Part shown: one piece after another, positions 8,402-17,023 of the stretch
How the letters are laid out: each line of letters starts with the position of its first letter
Position numbering within the stretch: the first letter of the stretch is position 1
Source: Planotetraspora phitsanulokensis
GTDB taxonomy: Bacteria > Actinomycetota > Actinomycetes > Streptosporangiales > Streptosporangiaceae
Length of the DNA: 64,000 bases
Assembly: GCF_016863295.1 (NCBI RefSeq)
Contig: NZ_BOOP01000011.1
Location: forward strand, 1 to 64,000
Direction: 5' to 3'
Notes under the pieces: model-generated
What the model saw: the letters and a program-made list of their open reading frames with translations, nothing else
The model's database searches: none
What the model was told of the DNA's origin: nothing
Translations under genes and position numbers: made by a program

Positions 8402-9458
8402 TACGGAATCGCTCAACGGCAAGGGTCTCGCCCTGATCCCCAGGACCGACACGGCGCAGACCATGAAGGACTTCAAGTCCGACCAGGAGGTCCGCTGGTG
8501 CCCGGGCTGCGGCGACTACGCCATCCTGGCCGCGGTCCAGAGCTTCCTGCCCGAACTGGGGCTGCGCCGGGAGAACATCGTGTTCGTCTCGGGCATCGGC
8601 TGCTCGTCGCGGTTCCCCTACTACCTCAACACCTACGGCTTCCACTCGATCCACGGCCGCGCCCCGGCCATCGCGACCGGGCTGGCCGCCTCGAGGCCCG
8701 ACCTGTCGGTCTTCGTGATCACCGGTGACGGCGACGCCCTGTCGATCGGCGGCAACCACCTGATCCACGCGCTGCGCCGCAACGTCAACCTCAACATCCT
8801 GCTGTTCAACAACAGGATCTACGGCCTGACCAAGGGGCAGTACTCCCCCACTTCGGAGATCGGGAAGATCACCAAGTCGACGCCGATGGGCTCGCTCGAC
8901 AAGCCGTTCAACCCGATCTCGCTCGCGCTCGGGGCGGAGGCCGGGTTCGTCGCTCGCACGATCGACTCCGACCGCAAGCACCTCCAGAGCGTCCTGCGTG
9001 AGGCCACCGCGCACCGAGGGACCTCACTCGTCGAGATCTACCAGAACTGCAACATCTTCAACGACGGCGCCTTCGAGGCGCTGAAGGACCCGGCCGTCCG
9101 CGACGACATCACGATCAAGCTCGAGCACGGGCAGCCGATCGTCTTCGGCACCGGCGAGAACGAGAAGGCCGTGCGGCTCTCGCCGTACGGCGGGGTCGAG
9201 GTCGTGCGGCGCTCGGAGGTCGCCGACAGCGAGATCCTTGTGCACGACATGCACAACTCCGACCCGTCGCTCGCGTTCGCGTTGTCGCGGCTGGACGACC
9301 CGGCCTTCGAGCACGTGCCGATCGGAATCTTCCGCTCGGTCGACCGCCCGTCCTATGACCACCTGATGAACGAGCAAGTGGCCGCCGCCGCAGCGGAGAA
9401 GGGCAAGGGGCAACTCAGCGATCTGCTCCTCGCCGGGGACACCTGGCGGATCAGCTGA
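8394..9458 (+). CDS. korB: 2-oxoacid:ferredoxin oxidoreductase, beta subunit
   Basis: KorB binds thiamine diphosphate and the [4Fe-4S] cluster. The 354-residue protein shows the Cys motif VRWCPGCGDYAIL near residue 34 and FVSGIGCSSRFPYYLNTYG near residue 62. The TPP/Mg motif GDGDALSIGGNHLIHALRRN is near residue 106, ending in LFNNRIYGLTKGQ. Its GTG start lies inside the end of korA, so the two subunits are translationally coupled. A strong terminator follows 16 bp after the stop, so korAB forms a two-gene transcript. Confidence 0.94.
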   Translation: MSSTESLNGKGLALIPRTDTAQTMKDFKSDQEVRWCPGCGDYAILAAVQSFLPELGLRRENIVFVSGIGCSSRFPYYLNTYGFHSIHGRAPAIATGLAASRPDLSVFVITGDGDALSIGGNHLIHALRRNVNLNILLFNNRIYGLTKGQYSPTSEIGKITKSTPMGSLDKPFNPISLALGAEAGFVARTIDSDRKHLQSVLREATAHRGTSLVEIYQNCNIFNDGAFEALKDPAVRDDITIKLEHGQPIVFGTGENEKAVRLSPYGGVEVVRRSEVADSEILVHDMHNSDPSLAFALSRLDDPAFEHVPIGIFRSVDRPSYDHLMNEQVAAAAAEKGKGQLSDLLLAGDTWRIS

Positions 9459-9473
9459 ACAATCCGTAACCGG

Positions 9474-9513
9474 AGGAGGGGACCCGCGAACACGCGGGTC
9501 CCCTCCTGTTTTT
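9474..9513 (+). terminator. Rho-independent terminator of korAB
   Basis: A perfect 15-bp stem, aggaggggacccgcg at 9474-9488 with its complement at 9493-9507, closes on a four-base loop. It is followed by gttttt at 9508-9513. This is the clearest intrinsic terminator in the window. Confidence 0.93.
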
Positions 9514-9605
9514 CTGGGCGATCGCAATGCCAACCTACCTTGGGACTTAACTGTCCTCTAACCTGACGACACCCATCCCGACGTACCCTGACGCCAGGAG
9601 AGTGC

Positions 9606-10559
9606 ATGCCCTTGTCCCCCGCGCCCGCACGCATCGCGCCACCGCTCGAGGGAACCCGGTCGTGGACCGGAACCCGGGTGCTCGTCACGGGTGCCACCGG
9701 CTTCATCGGAGCCCACCTCGCCCGGCGCCTGTGCTCGCTCGGCGCCGAGGTTCACGCGGTGAGCAGGAAGCCCAGGGAACAGTCCGATCACACCGAGACC
9801 TGGCACATGGCGGACCTCACCGACACCCAGGCGACCGCGGACCTCATCCGGCGGACCCGCCCCGACATCGTGTTCCACCTTGCCAGCGCGGTCACCGGCG
9901 CAAGAGACGTCGACATCGTCCTGCCGACCCTCGCGGCGAACCTCGCAAGTGCGGCCAACCTGCTGACGGCTGTCAGCGCGACCTCTGGCACGCGAGTGGT
10001 GCTCGCCGGCTCTATCGAGGAGCCCCGGCCGGAGAAGGGGGAGATAACTCCTTCATCGCCCTACTCTGTAGCGAAATGGGCCGCCACGGGATACGCACGC
10101 CTGTTCCACGAGTTGTGGAACGTACCGGTCAGCGTCCTTCGGGTGGCGATGGTCTACGGACCGGGCCAGCCGGACGTCTCCAAGCTGGTGCCATACGTGA
10201 CGCTGGCGTTCCTGCGCGGCCAGGAACCGGGCCTCGCGAGCGGGAACAGGCTCGTGGACTGGGTCTACGTGGACGACGTGGTCGACGCCTTCCTGGCGGC
10301 CTCGGCGACCGAGGCGGCGGGCGGGGTCTTCGACATCGGCTCGGGGGAGGGCACCTCCATCAGGGACGTCGTGGATCTGCTCGGCCGCATCGTGGGCTCC
10401 CCCCTTCAGCCCCGGTACGGTGTGCTGGCCGACCGGCCACTGGAATCCACCCGGATCGCCGACCTCACCGCCGCGGCGGAGGTGCTCAGATGGCGGCCGG
10501 CGACGAAACTTCAGGACGGATTGCGGCAAACAGTGGCGTGGTACGCCGATCGTCTGTAA
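9606..10559 (+). CDS. NAD-dependent sugar-nucleotide epimerase/dehydratase
   Basis: This 317-residue extended short-chain dehydrogenase probably reworks a nucleotide sugar. It has the NAD motif VLVTGATGFIGAHLARRL near residue 25, VFHLASAVTG near residue 87, a catalytic region around SSPYSVAKWAATGYARLFHE near residue 147, and VDWVYVDDVVDAFL near residue 215. The Ser/Thr of the usual catalytic triad is replaced around AGSIEEPRP but Tyr and Lys are present. It opens the polysaccharide locus and has a clean start after GACGCCAGGAGAG. The exact sugar is unknown. Confidence 0.85.
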   Translation: MPLSPAPARIAPPLEGTRSWTGTRVLVTGATGFIGAHLARRLCSLGAEVHAVSRKPREQSDHTETWHMADLTDTQATADLIRRTRPDIVFHLASAVTGARDVDIVLPTLAANLASAANLLTAVSATSGTRVVLAGSIEEPRPEKGEITPSSPYSVAKWAATGYARLFHELWNVPVSVLRVAMVYGPGQPDVSKLVPYVTLAFLRGQEPGLASGNRLVDWVYVDDVVDAFLAASATEAAGGVFDIGSGEGTSIRDVVDLLGRIVGSPLQPRYGVLADRPLESTRIADLTAAAEVLRWRPATKLQDGLRQTVAWYADRL

Positions 10560-10604
10560 CACCTGACACCAAAGCCCGATATTCAACGAGTGGGGAGTCC
10601 AAGG

Positions 10605-11270
10605 GTGAGTTCTGTCGTGAACCTCACCGTGCACGGCATCGGCCCGACCCAGCGCACGCTCGATCCCGGCGAGGACACGACGTGGGTCACGGTCGAGCAG
10701 TTCGAGCACGTGCTTGACGCGGTCGTAGGCCGTACCGATGTCCGCATCACCTTCGACGACGGCAACGCATCGGACCTGGAGATCGGCCTGCCACGGCTGC
10801 TGGAGCGGGACCTCAAGGGGGAGTTCTTCGTGCTGGCGGGCCTGCTGGGCAGCCCCGGCAGGCTCGACGCCGACGGCGTGCGCGAGCTCGTGAAGGCGGG
10901 CATGCACGTCGGCTCGCACGGCTGGGCGCACCGCGACTGGCGGCGGATCGACGCGGGCCAGGCGGAAGAGGAGATCGCCGAGGCCGGCGCCGTGATCAGT
11001 GGCCTCACCGGAGAGCCGGTCTCCCGGGTGGCGATCCCCTTCGGCTCCTATGACAGGCACGTCCTGCGCAGGCTGCGCGATGCCGGCCTGTCCCGCGTCT
11101 ACACCAGCGACGGCGGGCGCGCCAAACCCGGCGCATGGCTCCAGGCGCGCAACAGCCTCCGTCACGACCTCGACGAGGGCTGGCCCAAGCGCGTCCTGGA
11201 CGGCACTCCGCCCGTTCATGTCACAGCACGCCGGCTGACTGCCCGTACGATCAAACGCGTGCGCGGCTGA
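10605..11270 (+). CDS. Polysaccharide deacetylase (CE4/NodB-like)
   Basis: CE4 enzymes remove N- or O-acetyl groups from sugars using a divalent metal. The 221-residue protein has the first motif RITFDDGNASD near residue 44, the metal His pair in VGSHGWAHRDW near residue 102, and PFGSYD near residue 140. No signal peptide is visible, so it may act in the cytoplasm on a lipid-linked or nucleotide precursor. GTG 10605 follows GGGGAG at a good distance and is preferred over the upstream GTG at 10590. It stands 15-40 bp from its neighbours in a forward run of sugar genes. Confidence 0.87.
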   Translation: MSSVVNLTVHGIGPTQRTLDPGEDTTWVTVEQFEHVLDAVVGRTDVRITFDDGNASDLEIGLPRLLERDLKGEFFVLAGLLGSPGRLDADGVRELVKAGMHVGSHGWAHRDWRRIDAGQAEEEIAEAGAVISGLTGEPVSRVAIPFGSYDRHVLRRLRDAGLSRVYTSDGGRAKPGAWLQARNSLRHDLDEGWPKRVLDGTPPVHVTARRLTARTIKRVRG

Positions 11271-11306
11271 CAAGAGCCGATCCCATTGGAAAGAGGGCAC
11301 AAGGAC

Positions 11307-12272
11307 ATGCCGATGTCCCACGATGCCGATGCGCCCCCCGGTGCCTCCCGGATCGCCATCGTGATCGTCACCTACAACAGCGCGGACGTTCTGGAGGGTT
11401 GTCTCGGGTCCATCGTGGACGGCGCGCGCGGCGTGGAACTCACGAACGTCGTCGTCGCCGACAACGCGTCGAAGGACGAGTCGATAAAGATCGCCGAGAC
11501 CACCGTCGGTCTGCCCGTGTCCACCGTCCAGGTGGGAAGGAACGCGGGGTACGCCGCGGCGGTCAACGCGGGCGTCGCGAGCCTCGACCTCGCGGGGCTC
11601 GACGCGGTGTTCGTCATCAACCCCGACTGCCGGCTGCGGCCGGGCACGCTCGACGTGCTCGCCGCCTCGCTCCGGCAGCCCGGTCGCGGCATCGCGGTTC
11701 CGCGGCTGGTCAACCCGGACGGCAGCCTCCAGCCCTCACTGCGCAGGATGCCGACGGTATGGCGGGCGGTCGCCGAGGCGGTGATCGGCGGGAGCCTCGC
11801 CGGCCGGATCGGCACCCTCGGCGAGCTGGTCACCGATCCCGAACAGTACGAGATGGCGGGCGTCGCCACATGGGCGACGGGCGCGGCCATGCTCATCTCG
11901 GTCTCCGCGATACGAGAGATCGGCAACTGGGACGAGTCCTTCCTGCTGTACAGCGAGGAGACGGAGTACGCGCTGCGGGCCGCCGACCACGGCTGGACAC
12001 TGTGGTACGAGCCGACGGCCGTGGTCGAGCACATCGGCGGCGACTCGGGCACCAACCCCACCCTCGCCTCGCTGCTCATCGTCAACAAGGTGCGGCTGTT
12101 CCGGCAACGCCGGAGCCGGCCCGCCGCGGCGGCCTACTACGCCGCCGTTGTACTCGGCGAGAGCGCCCGAGCGCTCGCCGGACGGCAGACGTCGAAGGCG
12201 TCCGTCGCCGCGCTGGTCCGGCCGTCCCGCCGGATCACGTCGCTCGAGCCTGGTCGGCCTGGAACGGAGTAA
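11307..12272 (+). CDS. Glycosyltransferase family 2
   Basis: This cytoplasmic GT-A enzyme of 321 residues resembles rhamnosyl- and galactofuranosyl-type transferases. It shows IVIVTYNSADVLEGCL near the N-terminus, VVVADNASKDES, GRNAGYAAAVNAGV near residue 80, and a metal-binding VFVINPDCRLRPG near residue 103. The acceptor part contains DESFLLYSEETEYALRA near residue 215. ATG 11307 is preferred; a TTG at 11286 is possible but has no better ribosome site. It is followed 2 bp later by the acetyltransferase-like gene, so the two are coupled. Confidence 0.88.
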   Translation: MPMSHDADAPPGASRIAIVIVTYNSADVLEGCLGSIVDGARGVELTNVVVADNASKDESIKIAETTVGLPVSTVQVGRNAGYAAAVNAGVASLDLAGLDAVFVINPDCRLRPGTLDVLAASLRQPGRGIAVPRLVNPDGSLQPSLRRMPTVWRAVAEAVIGGSLAGRIGTLGELVTDPEQYEMAGVATWATGAAMLISVSAIREIGNWDESFLLYSEETEYALRAADHGWTLWYEPTAVVEHIGGDSGTNPTLASLLIVNKVRLFRQRRSRPAAAAYYAAVVLGESARALAGRQTSKASVAALVRPSRRITSLEPGRPGTE

Positions 12273-12274
12273 CG

Positions 12275-13327
12275 ATGACGACCGTGCGGCTGGCCGGGTT
12301 CGACATGCTCACCGCTGAGGACCTCGACGCCTGGCATGCGCTGAGGGACTCCAACCCGCGGCTGGACAGCCCCTACTTCCATCCCGGTTTCGCGGAGGCC
12401 GTACACGCCTCAGGGCAGCCGGTGGAGGTGGTCGTGGTGCGTGACGGGGCGGGCGTGATCAGCGCCGTGCTGCCCTGCCACCGCGAGCGCTCTCTGCTGC
12501 GGCCGGCGGGGTGGCCCGCGGCGGACTTCCAGGGGCCGGTGCTCGCCCCGGGCTCCTCCTTCTCACCGCTGGAGCTGCTCGGCGGGGGGATCCGCGGCTT
12601 CGCGTTCGACCACCTCCTGGAGGGCAACCCGGACTTCGAGCCGTGGGTGGAGTCCGCCCGCCCGTCCCCCTATGTGGACACCACCGGAGGTCTGGAGGGC
12701 TACCTCGGCCGGGCCTCCAAGAGCGGCAAGGACAACATGGGCCAGGCCCGTCGCCGGACGGCCAAGGCCGAGCGTGAGCACGGCACGATCAGGTTCGAAG
12801 CCGACACGGTCGACGCGGAGGCGCTGGAGCGGGTGATCGAGCTCAAGCGGGCCCAGTACGCCGCGACCGGAGTCGCCGACTACTTCGCCGCCCAGCCACG
12901 CCGCGACCTGATGACCCGGCTGATGAACACGCGCGACCCGTCCTTCGCCGGAGTGTTGTCGACGTTGCACGCGGGACCCCACCTCGTCGCCGCGCATTTC
13001 GGGATGCGCTCAGGCGGCGTGCTGCACTGGTGGTTCCCCGTCTACGACCCGGCCTTCTCCAACCTGGCACCCGGCTGGATGCTGCTGAGGGAGCTGGTGT
13101 CCGCCGCGCCGCGCCTCGGCATCACCCGCATCGACCTGGGCAGGGGCGACGACGAGTACAAGAGGCGCGCGAAGACCGGGGAGACGATGGTGAGCCAGGG
13201 CCTGGTCACCAGGAGTTCGGCTCGACAGGCGCTTCGGCGCGCACAGTCGTCCGTCATTCAGGCGGCGAAGTCGTCGCCGCTGGCTCCGGGCCTGCGCCAG
13301 GTCGTCCGGAGGTTCCGCACGCTGTAA
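12275..13327 (+). CDS. GNAT acetyltransferase of the CelD/BcsL-FemAB type
   Basis: The 350-residue protein has the layout of the acyltransferases found in exopolysaccharide clusters. An N-terminal half runs through residue 150, followed by a C-terminal GNAT core with FAGVLSTLHAGPHLVAAHFG near residue 228, LHWWFPVYDPAFSNLAPG near residue 249, and IDLGRGDDEYKRRAKTG near residue 286. It probably transfers an acyl or aminoacyl group to a polysaccharide sugar. The true start is ATG 12275, 2 bp after the GT2 stop, although the same frame is open much further upstream. It ends the first forward gene run. Confidence 0.82.
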   Translation: MTTVRLAGFDMLTAEDLDAWHALRDSNPRLDSPYFHPGFAEAVHASGQPVEVVVVRDGAGVISAVLPCHRERSLLRPAGWPAADFQGPVLAPGSSFSPLELLGGGIRGFAFDHLLEGNPDFEPWVESARPSPYVDTTGGLEGYLGRASKSGKDNMGQARRRTAKAEREHGTIRFEADTVDAEALERVIELKRAQYAATGVADYFAAQPRRDLMTRLMNTRDPSFAGVLSTLHAGPHLVAAHFGMRSGGVLHWWFPVYDPAFSNLAPGWMLLRELVSAAPRLGITRIDLGRGDDEYKRRAKTGETMVSQGLVTRSSARQALRRAQSSVIQAAKSSPLAPGLRQVVRRFRTL

Positions 13328-13428
13328 TCCTGACCGTTCACCGGGAGGCGTCGCACAGGACACTCGAATGACCCATTCGGGCAGATCTGACGATATAGCG
13401 CTGCGTATTATCTCGTATTCAGAGGATG

Positions 13429-13440
13429 ATCCTCGAGGAT
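13429..13440. promoter_or_regulatory. 12-bp palindrome upstream of the dioxygenase gene
   Basis: The 232-bp gap from 13328 to 13559 has a locally AT-rich patch (about 13390-13420). It is followed by the perfect palindrome atcctcgaggat at 13429-13440, about 120 bp before the next start. This could be an operator at a promoter for the dioxygenase-led transcript; no matching regulator is nearby. Confidence 0.35.
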
Positions 13441-13559
13441 GTACTTCCATTCCCCCGAGCCATCCACCCGCCCACACCATTTGCGGCCAACGCCCGAATG
13501 ATCATGAAGTATCCTGATCCACAGGTAACGCGACGACAAGGGCAGGCGATTCCCTCATT

Positions 13560-14453
13560 GTGACTGCGATCTATTCAAATCCGGGATTCAGTGACGACGA
13601 GCGGCGTTCTCGCCTCTTCCAGGGCCAGGTATTCATCTACGAAACTCGGCCCGAGTCCCGCGCGCTGGTCCAATTCGCCGAGCAGCTGATCGTCGAGGCG
13701 TTCGACGGGCTCGACCCGGAGACCGCCCAACATCATCTGCCCGTCGAGCGGTTCGCCGCGATCCTGGCCGAACTCAAGCCGAGATTCATCCATCACCCGC
13801 AGTCGAAGGAACTGATCCAGGCCCTGCTCGCGTCCTACGGATGCGACACGGATCGGACGTACTTCGACGTGCCCCGCCTGCGCTCGTCCACGTCGAACGA
13901 CTACCTGACCACCGGTATCGCCTACGCCTTCCATCCGCACAGGGACACCTGGTACTCGGCTCCGCTGAGCCAGGTCAACTGGTGGATCCCCGTCTTCGCC
14001 GTGGTGCCCGAGAACGTCATGACGTTCCACCCGCGCTACTGGGACAACCCCGTCCGCAACGGCTCACACCGCTACGACTACTACGAGTGGAACCGCACCA
14101 GCCGGTTCAACGCGGCCGAGCACATCGGCAAGGACACGCGCGACCAGCCCAAGCCCGAGGAGCCGATCGAGCTCGAGCCTCGCGTGACCCTGGTGCCGGA
14201 ACCGGGTGGGGTCATGATCTTCTCCGGCAACCAGTTGCACTCCTCGGTGCCCAACACCTCCGGGCGGACCCGCTACAGCATCGACTTCCGCAGCGTCCAT
14301 TTGGACGACGTGGTAAACCGGCGCGAGGCTCCGAACGTCGATGTTGCGTGCACTGGTACGACACTGCGCGACTTCCTGCGCTGCTCCGACCTGGAGCGGA
14401 TGCCCGAAGACATCGCACTGGCGTACGAGAACAAGGCCACAGCACCCGCCTGA
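13560..14453 (+). CDS. 2-oxoglutarate/Fe(II)-dependent dioxygenase-like protein
   Basis: This 297-residue protein has the look of a phytanoyl-CoA-type dioxygenase fold. FHPHRDTWYSAPLSQVNWW near residue 122 offers the HxD iron ligands, GGVMIFSGNQLHSSVPN near residue 218 gives the distal His, and RTRYSIDFRSVHLDD near residue 238 gives the Arg for 2-oxoglutarate. Such enzymes hydroxylate or desaturate small molecules or sugars. Here it sits 50 bp before the sugar dehydrogenase, so a tailoring step on a glycan building block is likely. GTG 13560 is the start. Confidence 0.75.
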   Translation: MTAIYSNPGFSDDERRSRLFQGQVFIYETRPESRALVQFAEQLIVEAFDGLDPETAQHHLPVERFAAILAELKPRFIHHPQSKELIQALLASYGCDTDRTYFDVPRLRSSTSNDYLTTGIAYAFHPHRDTWYSAPLSQVNWWIPVFAVVPENVMTFHPRYWDNPVRNGSHRYDYYEWNRTSRFNAAEHIGKDTRDQPKPEEPIELEPRVTLVPEPGGVMIFSGNQLHSSVPNTSGRTRYSIDFRSVHLDDVVNRREAPNVDVACTGTTLRDFLRCSDLERMPEDIALAYENKATAPA

Positions 14454-14503
14454 CCTGGAATGTCCAGGTGTGCCACCTGACGCGACGGAGGAAACAGCAC
14501 ACT

Positions 14504-15820
14504 GTGAAGATCAGCGTCTTCGGGCTCGGCTACGTCGGCTGTGTCTCTGCGGCATGCTTCGCCGCTCAGGGACACGACGTCGTCGGTGTCGACGTGAACC
14601 CAGTGAAGATCGATCTCATCAGCTCCGGGCAAGCGCCGGTGGTCGAGGAACGGATCGGCGATTTGACCGCCGAGGCGGTGCGGAGCGGGAAGCTCCGCGC
14701 CACCACCGATGTCGGGGAGGCGATCGGCTCGACCGACGTCTCCCTCATCTGCGTCGGCACGCCGTCCGCGCCCAACGGAAGCCTCTCCACCGAATACCTG
14801 GAGCGCGTGGCCGAGGAGATCGGCGACGCCCTATCGGGTAAGGAGGGCTGGCACACGGTCGTGTTCCGCAGCACCATGCTGCCCGGAACCTGCACCGACC
14901 TGCTCATCCCCATCCTGGAGAAGGCCTCGGGCCGGATCGCCGGCGTCGACTTCGGTGTGGCGGTCAACCCGGAATTCCTCCGCGAGGGCACGAGCGTCCG
15001 TGACTTCTTCGAGCCGCCGAAGACCGTCATCGGCGAACTGGACTCCACCAGCGGCGACATCGTCGCCGCCCTCTACGAGGGGCTGCCCGGCGACGTCTTC
15101 CGCGTGCCCGTGGCCGTGGCCGAGATGGCCAAGTACGCCGACAACGCCTTCCACGGGTTGAAGATCAGCTTCGCCAACGAACTGGGCGCGATCTGCCAGG
15201 CGCTCGGCCTCGACTCGCACCGGGTCATGGACGTCTTCCTGGCGGACCGCAAGCTCAACATCAGCCCGGCGTACCTGCGGCCGGGCTTCGCGTTCGGCGG
15301 GTCATGCCTGCCGAAGGACCTGCGGGGCCTGGTGTACGCCGCCCGGCGGGCGGACGTGTCCGTACCGCTGCTCTCCCACGTCCTGCCGTCCAACGAGGAG
15401 CACCTGCGCCGGGCCTTCGACCTGGTGACGGCCACGCGCAGCAGGCGGATCGGGCTGTTCGGCCTGTCGTTCAAGCCCGGCACGGACGACCTGCGGGAGA
15501 GCCCGCTGGTCGAACTGGCCGAGCGTCTCCTCGGCAAGGGCTACGACCTGCGCATCTACGACGCGAACGTGTCTCTGTCCCGGTTGCTCGGCGCCAACCG
15601 CGACTACATCGACGGCAGGCTCCCCCACCTCGGAGACCTGCTGACCAACTCCGCCGACGAAGTCCTCGCGCACGCTGAGGTCTGTGTCGTCGGCAGCAAG
15701 GATCCCGCCGTCCTGAGCGCGCTCGAGAACGCGGGAGAACGCACGATCATCGACCTCGTTCGCCTTCCCGACGCAGAGGCGCGTCGGGCACACCCGGGAT
15801 ACGTTGGCCTTGGCTGGTAG
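14504..15820 (+). CDS. UDP-glucose/GDP-mannose 6-dehydrogenase
   Basis: The enzyme oxidises the C6 hydroxyl of a nucleotide sugar twice with NAD to give a uronic acid. The 438-residue protein shows the Rossmann start ISVFGLGYVGCVSAACFAAQ, VNPEFLREGTSVRDFFEPPK near residue 155, AEMAKYADNAFHGLKISFANE near residue 205, and the active-site Cys in AFGGSCLPKDLRGL near residue 264. The FAFGGSCLPKD form is closest to GDP-mannose dehydrogenases such as AlgD. GTG 14504 is set by GGAGGAA at 14487. The end overlaps the next glycosyltransferase by 17 bp. Confidence 0.9.
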   Translation: MKISVFGLGYVGCVSAACFAAQGHDVVGVDVNPVKIDLISSGQAPVVEERIGDLTAEAVRSGKLRATTDVGEAIGSTDVSLICVGTPSAPNGSLSTEYLERVAEEIGDALSGKEGWHTVVFRSTMLPGTCTDLLIPILEKASGRIAGVDFGVAVNPEFLREGTSVRDFFEPPKTVIGELDSTSGDIVAALYEGLPGDVFRVPVAVAEMAKYADNAFHGLKISFANELGAICQALGLDSHRVMDVFLADRKLNISPAYLRPGFAFGGSCLPKDLRGLVYAARRADVSVPLLSHVLPSNEEHLRRAFDLVTATRSRRIGLFGLSFKPGTDDLRESPLVELAERLLGKGYDLRIYDANVSLSRLLGANRDYIDGRLPHLGDLLTNSADEVLAHAEVCVVGSKDPAVLSALENAGERTIIDLVRLPDAEARRAHPGYVGLGW

Positions 15821-16988
15821 AGCACTCATCCTCGTTCAGAATCTGTCCGTCCCCTTCGACCGGCGGGTCTGGCAGGAATGCACCACCCTCCGCGACGCCG
15901 GCTGGGACGTCCACGTGATCTGCCCTCAGGGCGCCAACAGGGACACCGAGGCAGAGGCCGAGATCGACGGGGTGAAGATCCACCGGTATCCGCTGCGGCC
16001 GGCGACCGGTGGTCCGCTTGGCTACGTCCGCGAGTACGGGCTGTCGTTGTGGCACACCTTACGACTGGCGCGCCGCGTCGGGCCGGTGGACATCGTGCAC
16101 GCCTGCAACCCGCCGGACCTGCTGTACATCGTGGCGAAGAGGATGAAGCGGCACGGCGCACGGTTCGTCTTCGACCAGCACGACCTGGTACCCGAGCTGT
16201 ACCTGTCGCGGTTCACCCGCGGCGAGGACTTCCTCTACCGCCTCGTCTGCCGGTTGGAGCGCAAGACCTACCAGGCGGCCGACGTGGTCATCGCGACCAA
16301 CGAGAGCTACCGCGACGCCGCCCTCACCCGGGGAGGCAAGAAGCCCGACGAGGTCTTCGTCGTGCGCAGCGCCCCCGTGGTCGAGCGCTTCCACGCGGTC
16401 CCCGCCGAAGAGTCCATCAAGCGCGGCAAGCCGTACCTGCTGTGCTATCTGGGCGTGATGGGGCCGCAGGACGGTGTGGACTACGCTCTGCGCTCTTTGG
16501 CGCTGCTCCGTGACAAGGTCGGGCGCACCGACTGGCACGCGGTCTTCGTCGGCGGCGGCGACACCTTCGAGGCGATGGTGGCGCTCTCCCACGAGCTCGG
16601 CCTGTCGGACATGGTCGAGTTCACCGGCCGCATCCCCGACGAGGACCTGCTCCGTTACCTGTCGACGGCGGACGTCTGCCTCGCCCCCGACCCGTTCAAC
16701 CCGCTCAACGACGTGTCGACCATGAACAAGATCATGGAGTACATGGCGATGAAGCGGCCGATCGTGTCGTTCGACCTCCGCGAGGCCCGTGTGTCGGCCG
16801 GAGAGGCCGCACTGTACGCGCAGCCGAACGACGAGGCCGAGTTCGCCGAGCTGATCGCACAGCTGCTCGACGACCCCGACGCGCGGCGCACGATGGGCGA
16901 GCTGGGGCAGGCCCGGGTCGCGGGCCCGTTGTCCTGGGAGAACTCCGCCAAGGCGCTGCTCGCCGCTTACGATGCGGCAGGCTCCTGA
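15804..16988 (+). CDS. Glycosyltransferase family 4
   Basis: This is a GT-B retaining transferase of 394 residues. The N-terminal domain has LILVQNLSVPFDRRVWQE near residue 8, the acceptor-side strand VDIVHACNPPDLLYIVAKR, and FDQHDLVPELYLSRF near residue 122. The C-terminal donor domain has LLCYLGVMGPQDGVDYALR near residue 211, VEFTGRIPDEDLLRYLSTADV near residue 272 and MNKIMEYMAMKRPIVSFDL near residue 308. It starts at TTG 15804 inside the dehydrogenase gene and meets a reverse-strand glycosyltransferase 35 bp after its stop. The sugar is unknown; a uronic acid made by the coupled dehydrogenase is a reasonable guess. Confidence 0.88.
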   Translation: MALAGRALILVQNLSVPFDRRVWQECTTLRDAGWDVHVICPQGANRDTEAEAEIDGVKIHRYPLRPATGGPLGYVREYGLSLWHTLRLARRVGPVDIVHACNPPDLLYIVAKRMKRHGARFVFDQHDLVPELYLSRFTRGEDFLYRLVCRLERKTYQAADVVIATNESYRDAALTRGGKKPDEVFVVRSAPVVERFHAVPAEESIKRGKPYLLCYLGVMGPQDGVDYALRSLALLRDKVGRTDWHAVFVGGGDTFEAMVALSHELGLSDMVEFTGRIPDEDLLRYLSTADVCLAPDPFNPLNDVSTMNKIMEYMAMKRPIVSFDLREARVSAGEAALYAQPNDEAEFAELIAQLLDDPDARRTMGELGQARVAGPLSWENSAKALLAAYDAAGS

Positions 16989-17023
16989 ACGAAGGAAGCG
17001 ACAGGACGGGGTGGCGGTCGGCC

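Noticed and set aside
11135-12274. N-terminal 380 codons of the long frame that contains the GNAT gene
   Set aside because: This part is a shadow of the deacetylase and GT2 genes. The real start is ATG 12275.
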